A DNA stretch of 64,000 nt from positions 1 through 64,000 of the forward strand of contig JAEANN010000053.1 in NCBI GenBank assembly GCA_016841965.1, in the 5' to 3' direction. The notes under the pieces were generated by a model, which was not told the DNA's origin, made no database searches, and saw only the letters and a program-made list of their open reading frames with translations. The first letter of the stretch is position 1. Each line of letters starts with the position of its first letter. Below, piece by piece: positions 57,090 to 64,000 of the stretch. Both the position numbers and the translations under genes were made by a program. This DNA comes from Candidatus Roseilinea mizusawaensis. Its GTDB lineage: Bacteria > Chloroflexota > Anaerolineae > J036 > Brachytrichaceae.

Positions 57090-59279
57090 TTATCTGTCGG
57101 CACACAGAACACGTCGCTCTCCTGGCTGAAGCTGCAGCGTAACATCCTCGCCGCCAAACGGCGCAGCCAGCCGGCACACCCCACCCTGCTCGGCCACAAC
57201 CTCCAGCCAGGCCACCCGGCCCCCGACGCGCTGCGCCGACACAAGAAACGCCCCCTCGGCCCGCAGCGTGGTGAAAGACACGTCGCGCCAGGCATCGGGC
57301 ACGGCCGGGAACAGGCGGATGACGCCGCGCTGGCTTTGCAGCAGCATCTCCTGCACGCCGGCAGCGGCGGCAAAGTTGCCCTCCAGCGTGAAGGGATCGT
57401 AGGTGAACTGCGAGTAGCCCTTGCCCGACTGGTCGCCGTTGCAGTGAAAGCTGTTGCGCAGTGTGAAAGCGGAGGCGAAGATCTCCAGCGCCTGCTCTGC
57501 CCTGGCCCCATCGCGCGCACGCGCAGCTTGACTGGCCAGCCACGCAAAACTGTAACCGCACCAGAAACTCGTGCCCACGCGCTCCAGTTCATTCAGAGAC
57601 GCGCGAATAGTCTGCTGTGCATCGGGGCCATCTTCCCAGTCGATCAAACCGAGTGGATGAATCGCCATCAGGTGCGAGAAGTGACGATGCGATTCCGGCA
57701 ACGGATAGTCGCGCGTAATGAGGAGCCGGCCATCCGCGCCACGCGCAAAGTCAGCGCACTCGGCCAGCACGCCGCGCCAGTGCGCGGCCTCGCCGGCCAG
57801 CCCTACTTCATCCGCCAGCTCGGCCGTCGCGCCCAACAGCCAACGCATCAACGCCAAATCATAGTTGGTCAGCGTGTCGAACCAGGCCGAGGGCAAGTTG
57901 TCGTTGATCTCCGGCGACGCACTGAGGGGCAGCGTGCGATAGCCCTGGGCATCGCGCTGCGCACTGACCGCCTCGATAAACACGCTGGCGTCGCGCAGAT
58001 ACGGATAGGCGCGCTGGCGCAGAAAGTCACGATCGGCGCTGTATTTCCAGTGCAGGTAGAAGTGCTGGGCCAGCCAGGCGGCCGTCGTCGGCGAATGCGT
58101 GTACTGCCGCCAGCCACCGATCTGGTTGTTGTTCAGGTCGGCAGTCATCGGCACGTTCAACCCAGGCAACCCGAAGAAGCGGCGCGTCCAGTCGAAGCAA
58201 GCCGGGCGCGTCTCCCACAGCCAGTCCAGATAACTCAATCCCTCTTCCAGGTGATTGCCGCTGTAGCAGGGCCAATAACTCAACTGGGTATTGAGGTCGT
58301 GATGATAGTCGCCTTTCCAGGGCGGTAGCCCGCCGTCATCCGCCGTCCACGGGCCTTGCAGGGTGATGGGTGGAGCGCCGCGCCGGCTGGCTGCGCCAAA
58401 CTTGTACGTGTCCAGATACCACTGCCGTTCGATGACAGGGTTGGGCAAGCGCACGGCTGATTGCGCCCAGAACGCGCGCCACCATGCGGCGTGAGATGCA
58501 CACTTTTCATCGAACCCGGCCTCGAGAGCAGCCTCGACGCGCGCGCGGGCAATCGCGGGCGGGTCATCGCCCTCGAAACTGCTGGCGATACTCCAGGCTG
58601 CTTCCCACGCGCCGCCGGCTTCACGCCACGCAAGATGCGCGGCAAACCAGAAACCTGCTGCGCCTTGCTGGGCAAACGCCCGCCACGAGGGACCGGCAGT
58701 GTGCTCTGGCGGCGGGTATCCCAGTTGAGCCAGATCGCCCGCGCGAATGCCGCCCGCCGCAGCCTCGCTCACGGCGCCGCCAAACGCCGGCGCAACCAGC
58801 GCCGCCTCGGGCACAACGCCCTGCACGCGAATGAGTCCCACCGGCTCGGTGGCATGCACAAAGACACGCACAGTCGCGCGGTTGTTCAACTGGACACTGG
58901 CTAATGCGTCGCGCAGGCTGAGAGTGGCCGCTGCAAACTCAACACCGGCGGGGAACGACAGGTGGATACGGCCGGCGGGAATCTTGGTCGGCGCAGGCCG
59001 GTTGTAGGGCGCTTCGTACAGGCGCACCAGATCATCATGCCGGCCGGCGCGATGCCATGCGATCATCTGTGCGTAGGTGTACTCTGGCAAATGAAACTCA
59101 GGCACGGGGCGCAGGTCCCACAGGTCTGTGCGGTCGAGCGACAGGGTGAGCGGGTGGCCATCGCCCCACACCAGCGCGCCAAGCATACCGTTGCCGAGCG
59201 GGAAGGCTTCGTTCCATTTTGTAGCCGGGCGGGTGTAGTGCAGATCGTGTTGAGCGTTGGGTAGATCAATCATGTTCAT
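57090..59279 (-). CDS. Glycoside hydrolase family 95-like enzyme
   Basis: This 729 aa protein resembles GH95 alpha-L-fucosidases/galactosidases, inverting enzymes with a (alpha/alpha)6 barrel. It starts with WNEAFPLGNGMLGALVWG, as is typical, and continues with GDYHHDLNTQLSYWP, RHFSHLMAIHPL and FTLEGNFAAAAGVQEML near the end. No signal peptide is seen, so it would act on imported oligosaccharides. ATG 59279 or 59273 are both possible. Its start overlaps the small upstream ORF by 14 bases, so translation is probably coupled. It is the last gene of the minus-strand operon. Confidence 0.85.
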   Translation of the reverse strand: MNMIDLPNAQHDLHYTRPATKWNEAFPLGNGMLGALVWGDGHPLTLSLDRTDLWDLRPVPEFHLPEYTYAQMIAWHRAGRHDDLVRLYEAPYNRPAPTKIPAGRIHLSFPAGVEFAAATLSLRDALASVQLNNRATVRVFVHATEPVGLIRVQGVVPEAALVAPAFGGAVSEAAAGGIRAGDLAQLGYPPPEHTAGPSWRAFAQQGAAGFWFAAHLAWREAGGAWEAAWSIASSFEGDDPPAIARARVEAALEAGFDEKCASHAAWWRAFWAQSAVRLPNPVIERQWYLDTYKFGAASRRGAPPITLQGPWTADDGGLPPWKGDYHHDLNTQLSYWPCYSGNHLEEGLSYLDWLWETRPACFDWTRRFFGLPGLNVPMTADLNNNQIGGWRQYTHSPTTAAWLAQHFYLHWKYSADRDFLRQRAYPYLRDASVFIEAVSAQRDAQGYRTLPLSASPEINDNLPSAWFDTLTNYDLALMRWLLGATAELADEVGLAGEAAHWRGVLAECADFARGADGRLLITRDYPLPESHRHFSHLMAIHPLGLIDWEDGPDAQQTIRASLNELERVGTSFWCGYSFAWLASQAARARDGARAEQALEIFASAFTLRNSFHCNGDQSGKGYSQFTYDPFTLEGNFAAAAGVQEMLLQSQRGVIRLFPAVPDAWRDVSFTTLRAEGAFLVSAQRVGGRVAWLEVVAEQGGVCRLAAPFGGEDVTLQLQPGERRVLCADR

Positions 59280-59466
59280 GTTCTGTCGGGGATAAGCTCA
59301 GTCCAGATGATCGTCTGGGCTGAGCGGCAGGTTCGCTGACGGGAATGAGCATGATAGTGGTCACACCATCACGGTGGGCCGAGAACACCTTAGCACCAGG
59401 CGGCACAAGACAGGTAAAAAATTCTTCCAGGACGGCATGATCTTTTTCAGAAAATTTACATACCAA
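59266..59466 (-). CDS. Small hypothetical protein bridging ldh and the GH95-like gene
   Basis: This 66 aa frame (from TTG) overlaps the end of the lactate dehydrogenase gene by 11 bases and the start of the GH95-like gene by 14. The sequence is protein-like (FSEKDHAVLEEFFTCLVPPG, then DGVTTIMLIPVSEP and a Ser/Pro-rich tail) but unfamiliar. The tight packing is typical of translationally coupled genes. The start codon and reality of the gene remain uncertain. Confidence 0.45.
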   Translation of the reverse strand: MVCKFSEKDHAVLEEFFTCLVPPGAKVFSAHRDGVTTIMLIPVSEPAAQPRRSSGLSLSPTEHEHD

Positions 59467-60409
59467 TCGCTTGGGCCGCGCGCCGCAACACATCAGCCGA
59501 CGCACGCAGCCGGGCTGCCTCTTCCTCGTTCAACTCTAGCCGCAAGACGCGCTCGGCGCCGCCGCGATCCACGACTGTCGGCAGGCTCAGGCAAATGTCA
59601 CTGATGCCGTAGTAATCAGTGATGAGGCTCGATACAGAGAGCACGGTGTTCTGATCGCGCACAATGGCCTCAACGATGCGCAACAAGCCGGTAGCAATCG
59701 CGTAATAGGTGGCGCCCTTGCGTTGAATGATCTCGTAGGCGGCGTTGCGGGTGCGCTCAAAGATGTTGTCGAGCGCAGCCTGGTCGCACACCATGTTGTT
59801 CAACCGGCAGAAGTCAGCCAGTTGCATCCCGGCAATGTGCGCCAGCGACCAGACCGGCACCTCGCTGTCGCCGTGCTCGCCAATGATGTAGGCGTGTACG
59901 CTGCGCGGATCGACGCCGTAATGCTGGCCCAGCAACGCGCGAAAGCGGGCTGTATCCAGGATCGTGCCTGAACCGATCACCTGTTGGGGCGGCAGGCCGG
60001 ACAATTTCAGCGTGGCATAGGTCAGCACATCCACCGGATTCGTGGCGATCACGAGGATGGCGTCACGGGTATGGCTGACCACCTGAGGAATGATCTGCGC
60101 GAAGATGGCGGCGTTCTTCCTGAGCAGATCGAGGCGCGTCTCGCCCGGCTTCTGGTTTGCGCCGGCGCAAATCACCACTGCCGCAGCACCGGCGCAATCT
60201 GCATAGTCGCCGGCCCAGATGCGCGCCGGCGCGCCGAAGGATGTGCTGTGCAACAGATCCATCGCTTCACCTTCGGCCCTGGCATGATTGACATCGATCA
60301 GAACGATCTCGCCGGCCAAGCCGCTCAATTGCAGGGCATAGGCAAAGGTAGAGCCCACCAGACCGGCGCCTACGATGACAACTCGTATAGGTTTCAGATG
60401 CAGATTCAT
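59456..60409 (-). CDS. ldh: L-lactate dehydrogenase
   Basis: This 317 aa NAD-dependent enzyme interconverts pyruvate and L-lactate. GAGLVGSTFAYAL is the dinucleotide-binding loop and GEHGDSEVPVWS holds the catalytic His. The specificity loop reads GANQKPGETR, where Gln marks lactate rather than malate dehydrogenase. GSGTILDTARFR follows in family order. The start 60409 (MNLHLKPIRVVIVGAG) fits better than the earlier one. It follows the tyrosine kinase gene by 13 bases. Confidence 0.93.
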   Translation of the reverse strand: MNLHLKPIRVVIVGAGLVGSTFAYALQLSGLAGEIVLIDVNHARAEGEAMDLLHSTSFGAPARIWAGDYADCAGAAAVVICAGANQKPGETRLDLLRKNAAIFAQIIPQVVSHTRDAILVIATNPVDVLTYATLKLSGLPPQQVIGSGTILDTARFRALLGQHYGVDPRSVHAYIIGEHGDSEVPVWSLAHIAGMQLADFCRLNNMVCDQAALDNIFERTRNAAYEIIQRKGATYYAIATGLLRIVEAIVRDQNTVLSVSSLITDYYGISDICLSLPTVVDRGGAERVLRLELNEEEAARLRASADVLRRAAQAIGM

Positions 60410-60422
60410 CAAGTGGGCTATT

Positions 60423-62051
60423 TTACCGAGCAGGATGACGCGCACCGCCACGCGAGTTCAGCCCATGCGCGTGGGGGACAGGCTGTATGGCAGGCTGACG
60501 CTCCTCGGCATAGGCATAGTAGTAGCCTGTACGGCGTCCGGGCAGATTGTTCAGGCACACCCCAACGAGATGCGCGCCAAGGCCGGTCAGCGTATGCTTG
60601 ACTTGCTGGGCGATGGCACGACGCGTGCGGCCGGCGCGAACAACAAGCAGTGTGCCATCCAGACGCGGCGCCAGCACAGCCGCATCGGTCACCGCTGTGA
60701 GGGGCGGAGAATCGAACACTACAATGTCTGCTTCACGTCGCAGCATCTCGATCAAATCGCCCATGCGCTTCGACCCGAGCAACTCCGATGGGTTCGGCGG
60801 CAGCGGGCCAGAAGCCAGCAGATACAGACGCTCGACTTTCGTGGGCAGCAGCGCGCGGCTGAGCGTCGCGGCAGGGTCGAGCAGCAACGAGGTCAAACCG
60901 ACATGGTTATCCAATTCGAAGATCTGATGTTGAGTGGGCCGGCGCAGATCGGCATCGACCAGAATGACGCGCTGACCGGCATGCGCCAACACCACAGCCA
61001 GATTGGCGGCAGTCAGGCTTTTGCCATCCAGAGACTCAGCGCCGGTAACCATCAGCGTCCGGAGCGGGTGATCCACGGCGCTGTATTGCAGGTTCGTCCG
61101 CAACATGCGATACGCCTCCGTGATCGTGGAGCGCGGATATCTGGCGGCTACCAGCATGCCGGGGTAGTCCTTGCCCTCGATCTGGGCGATGCTGCCCAGC
61201 GGGGTCAAGTTGAGTATGTGCTGAACATGCTCGACAGTCTTGATCGTGTCGTCCAGGTATTCCAACAAAAAGGCGACCAGGGCCGATATGGCCAGACCAA
61301 TTGCAGCGGCCAGCAGCACGTTGTTCGCCACGCGTGGGCCGACGGACTGAGATGGCAATTGAGCCGGCTCGACCACGCTCAGAAAGTTGGAGGTGCCGCG
61401 TTGCAGATTGCTCCACAGTTGGGCATAGGTGGACTGCCAAGTAGTCATCTGCGCCTGCAAAGACGCCTGCCGGTTGCGCAAATCCTGAATCTCGCGGGCG
61501 CTGGTGGCATTGGCAATCGCCGTGTTGAGCTGCGCCAGCTCTTGCATGCCCTTCCTCAAGTTGGCCCTCAATTCGTTGACCTGCGATTGCATGAACTCGC
61601 GCTCGGCTTCCTTTTCGGGGTCGCTTGCGGCAGGGCTGATCTGAATCAACTGGCGCGCTAACTCGTCGGCGAGCACCTGGGCGCGGCGGGGGTTCGAATC
61701 GGTGACCGAAATTTCGAGCAACTGCGTGCCGGGAATCATGCGGCTGGACACCATAGCCTTCAGAGCGGCCCAGCCCCAGTTCAAGCCAAGCGCCTCAAGG
61801 GTGGCCTTGAGCACTGGCTCGCGGGTCACCAGATCAGCATAGCTCTGGGCAAGTTGCTGGCCCATATATAGCTGAGCGGCGTTCGGGTTGGGATCTTGCA
61901 ACATCTGGCCGACCATCAGCGTGGTGCGGGACTGGTACACCGGCGCCATAGCCTGGGTAGCGAGAAAGCTGGAGCCGGCGGCAACCGCAACGCTGATGAG
62001 AATCAACCACCACCATTTCGTAAATACGCTGAAATATTGCCTGATCTCCAT
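60423..62051 (-). CDS. Polysaccharide co-polymerase/tyrosine autokinase (Wzz-BY-kinase)
   Basis: This 542 aa protein controls chain length and export of a surface polysaccharide. The Wzz domain has two membrane helices (about 15-35 and 245-268) around a coiled-coil ectodomain. The cytoplasmic bacterial tyrosine kinase has Walker A GAESLDGKS, Walker A' VILVDADLRRP and Walker B VVFDSPPL. The C-terminal cluster GYYYAYAEE offers tyrosines for autophosphorylation. ATG 62051 has AGGAG about eleven bases upstream. It lies 48 bases after the heptose fusion gene, so the two share a role in glycan assembly. Confidence 0.92.
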   Translation of the reverse strand: MEIRQYFSVFTKWWWLILISVAVAAGSSFLATQAMAPVYQSRTTLMVGQMLQDPNPNAAQLYMGQQLAQSYADLVTREPVLKATLEALGLNWGWAALKAMVSSRMIPGTQLLEISVTDSNPRRAQVLADELARQLIQISPAASDPEKEAEREFMQSQVNELRANLRKGMQELAQLNTAIANATSAREIQDLRNRQASLQAQMTTWQSTYAQLWSNLQRGTSNFLSVVEPAQLPSQSVGPRVANNVLLAAAIGLAISALVAFLLEYLDDTIKTVEHVQHILNLTPLGSIAQIEGKDYPGMLVAARYPRSTITEAYRMLRTNLQYSAVDHPLRTLMVTGAESLDGKSLTAANLAVVLAHAGQRVILVDADLRRPTQHQIFELDNHVGLTSLLLDPAATLSRALLPTKVERLYLLASGPLPPNPSELLGSKRMGDLIEMLRREADIVVFDSPPLTAVTDAAVLAPRLDGTLLVVRAGRTRRAIAQQVKHTLTGLGAHLVGVCLNNLPGRRTGYYYAYAEERQPAIQPVPHAHGLNSRGGARHPAR

Positions 62052-62099
62052 TTGAGAATGCGCTCCTGGGGCGCCACTGCCTGACAACTTTCCCCCCGA

Positions 62100-64000
62100 T
62101 CAAAAGACTGCTTGCGCGCTAGACCGGGCCGGCATGGAATGATTGGCGCGCGTGTACGAAACCTGCGCCCCGTTCACATGCAGACGAGGCGCGGCTATCC
62201 CAACAGCAATGTGCACTGGCCGGTCAGCCTGTATCGCGCGCAACGCAGCAACTTGATCGAGAATCCAGTCTGCTCCTTGGAGGAGGTCGGCTGCGACATG
62301 CTGAATGTGGAGTAGATGGGCGCGCAACTCGGCCGCCTGTTCGGCCCACCGGCCTGAGCGCACCACAACGGGCTTACACCCAGCAGCGCAGGCGGCCTCA
62401 ACATCGCACGCCGCATCGCCAATCATGTAACTGCACGAAAGATCAATGTTGTGGCGTTCAGCCGCCTGATGGAAAAGCCCGGGCTGCGGCTTCCGGCAAT
62501 CACAGTGCTCCTGTGGCGCGTGCGGACAATACAGCACATCATCCACCCGGCCGCCGGCCTGTCGAATAGCGGCGACCATTCGCGCATGGATGTCATCCAC
62601 AACCTGCGGCTCGACCACGCCACGACCCACCACCGACTGATTGCTAACCACGATAATGGGCCAACCCAGTTGGCTCAGACGGCGCAACGCCTCGATGGCG
62701 CCCGGCAGAAACTCGAACTCGGCCCATGACTTGACGTAGTCTGGTCGATTGCAGTTGATGACGCCATCGCGGTCCACGAAAATTGCCGGCTGCAGAACCG
62801 TCTGGCGCACGCGCAGGTGCGCCGGCCAGTCCTGCTGGGCGCGATCGTACGCCGCGTGCGAGCCAATGTCCATGATAAATGTGTCAGCCGGCGCGACCCA
62901 GCCATACATCGACACGCCCTTTTCCAGCAGCATGGGGAACAGATCACGCCCGAAGTCAAAGACAATTCCTGGAGGGATCATGTCGATCACCCACGGCTCG
63001 ACAACCAGAATGCCGGCGTTGGCCAAATCCGTGAACACTTCTTCGCGCTTGGGCTTCTCCACAAAGCGCAGAATCCGCCCATCGGAATCCAGATCCACCA
63101 GGCCCACCTCGGTCGGGTTGCTGACATGGTACAGGCTTAACGTGACAGCAGCGGCGCTGTCGCGGGTCGTGACTTGACGATGGAACGCCAGCAGGTCATG
63201 CAGATTGATGTCGGTGAGCACATCGCCGTACACAATTACCAAGGGGCTATCGCCGATGAAGTCGCGCATCTTGCGCACGCCGCCGGCGGTGCCCAGCACG
63301 GTATCTTCATAGGAGTAGGCCAGCTCGACGTCCAGCGGCTCGCCGGAGCCGAAGTAGTTGACGATCACATCCGGGCAATGGTGCAGATTGACCGCGATGT
63401 CCTTGATGCCATACCGGCGCAACCATTGCACGGTGTGCTCGAGCAAAGGCTTGCCATCGATGGGCAACATCGGCTTGGGCATGTTCAGTGTGAGCGGGCG
63501 GAGGCGAGACCCTTCGCCGGCCGCGAGCACAAAGGCCTTTGCCGGCTGAGATGCACGCCTGGCGACAGCCGTCAGCTTCTTGACCAGCACACTGGCGATC
63601 ATGTGGTTGAGAATGACGTGGATGTCCTCTTGCATGCCGATGAAGCTGACCGGCGCCAATACCGACACGTCGGACAGCTCGTGAAGCCGGCAGGCCGTGT
63701 TGCCGGTGAAGGCGACTACGCGCGCGCCCAGATCGCGCGCCACGCGAGCTGCTTTGACCACATTCGGGCTGTTCCCGCTGCAAGAAATGGCAACTAACAG
63801 ATCGCCAAGCCGGCATGCGTTGATCAATTGCTCGGAGAAGATGTTCTCATAGGCGGTGTCGTTGCCCCAGGCCGTCATAAGCGACTGGTTATCGGTGAGC
63901 GCCTGGACGCGAAACCGGCGCTGGCCGGGCACGGTGATCTTGCTGAGGTCAGTCGCCATGTGCGACGCGAGCGCAGCGCTGCCGCCGTTGCCCACGATGA
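62100..64000 (-). CDS. Trifunctional fusion: SIS isomerase, nucleotidyltransferase and HAD phosphatase (heptose pathway type); 5' end outside the window
   Basis: At least 633 residues are visible. The first ~145 form a GmhA-like SIS domain (GNGGSAALASHMATDLSK, ISCSGNSPNVV). About 150-385 form a sugar nucleotidyltransferase (VLAAGEGSRLRPLT, PKPMLPI, VIVYGDV), HddC-like. About 386-580 form a HisB/GmhB-type HAD phosphatase (FVDRDGVI, NQSVVGRG, the zinc cluster CPHAPQEHCDCRKPQPG, GDAACDVEAA). A 49-residue tail follows. Together they would supply isomerase, bisphosphatase and guanylyltransferase steps to GDP-D-glycero-alpha-D-manno-heptose; only a kinase (HddA) is missing. Reading from the window edge, the frame is uninterrupted. 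Confidence 0.85.
   Translation of the reverse strand, partial: IVGNGGSAALASHMATDLSKITVPGQRRFRVQALTDNQSLMTAWGNDTAYENIFSEQLINACRLGDLLVAISCSGNSPNVVKAARVARDLGARVVAFTGNTACRLHELSDVSVLAPVSFIGMQEDIHVILNHMIASVLVKKLTAVARRASQPAKAFVLAAGEGSRLRPLTLNMPKPMLPIDGKPLLEHTVQWLRRYGIKDIAVNLHHCPDVIVNYFGSGEPLDVELAYSYEDTVLGTAGGVRKMRDFIGDSPLVIVYGDVLTDINLHDLLAFHRQVTTRDSAAAVTLSLYHVSNPTEVGLVDLDSDGRILRFVEKPKREEVFTDLANAGILVVEPWVIDMIPPGIVFDFGRDLFPMLLEKGVSMYGWVAPADTFIMDIGSHAAYDRAQQDWPAHLRVRQTVLQPAIFVDRDGVINCNRPDYVKSWAEFEFLPGAIEALRRLSQLGWPIIVVSNQSVVGRGVVEPQVVDDIHARMVAAIRQAGGRVDDVLYCPHAPQEHCDCRKPQPGLFHQAAERHNIDLSCSYMIGDAACDVEAACAAGCKPVVVRSGRWAEQAAELRAHLLHIQHVAADLLQGADWILDQVAALRAIQADRPVHIAVGIAAPRLHVNGAQVSYTRANHSMPARSSAQAVF

Overview
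The window reads as a piece of chromosome from a GC-rich, probably environmental member of the Chloroflexota (Anaerolineae-like). Supporting signs are lipoproteins whose signal peptide is followed by a long Thr/Pro linker, a Uma2-family protein, a ClpC, and a mixture of corrinoid-methyltransferase-like, sugar ABC transporter and glycoside hydrolase genes. Genes are dense on both strands, mostly in short operons. TGA is used as a stop codon, and prfB carries the classic RF2 frameshift site. The palindrome GCCGGC is strikingly frequent outside the first 3.7 kb. No tRNA, rRNA or CRISPR array was recognised. The taxonomic call is inference.

Layout. 1-3.7 kb: a 5'-truncated IS200-like/RAYT transposase carrying palindromes inside its own reading frame, then a type I restriction hsdR without visible hsdM or hsdS. 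3.7-13.2 kb: an orphan EcfT-like permease, a small holin-like membrane protein, a very large secreted amidase, clpC, an SH3 lipoprotein and a Uma2 protein. 13.3-19.4 kb: MATE exporter, MoaB, TyrS, a fatty-acid-hydroxylase-type membrane enzyme and a NarL-type two-component pair. 19.5-25.5 kb: a sugar ABC importer (two permeases and a Tat-type lipoprotein, no ATPase) facing a ribulokinase/sugar isomerase operon, with a strong hairpin between them. 25.7-29.6 kb: LonN-domain protein, then plsX-fabF-NERD. 29.8-33.1 kb: sulfatase-superfamily enzyme, lgt, PAP2-like protein and acylphosphatase. 33.1-36.3 kb: a glycosidase-like remnant, threonine aldolase, PIG-L deacetylase and a HAD phosphatase. 36.5-39.3 kb: a complete polar amino acid ABC importer. 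39.4-42.1 kb: ftsY, prfB and a metallophosphoesterase. 42.1-46.4 kb: an OmpR-type two-component pair, a GH-like lipoprotein and an HMCES/YedK protein. 46.4-49.3 kb: copZ-copA with a CsoR-type operator. 49.3-57 kb: DUF4432, SDR, cupin, OsmC, nitroreductase, then a URO-D/MtaB-like/hydrolase operon. 57-64 kb (minus strand): a SIS-nucleotidyltransferase-HAD fusion, a BY-kinase, lactate dehydrogenase, a small linking ORF and a GH95-like enzyme.

The most unusual signals are four. (1) Short tandem arrays with a 7-bp period, in at least three recurring word families and both orientations, sit in intergenic spaces, usually just ahead of genes; one runs directly into a consensus -35 box. (2) An MtaB-like methyltransferase has all three expected zinc ligands replaced. 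(3) A trifunctional fusion combines three of the four enzyme types of the GDP-heptose pathway. (4) The RAYT gene contains REP-like palindromes, one of them spanning its stop codon. Alignments to known families were made from memory and by eye, so residue-level claims should be verified.
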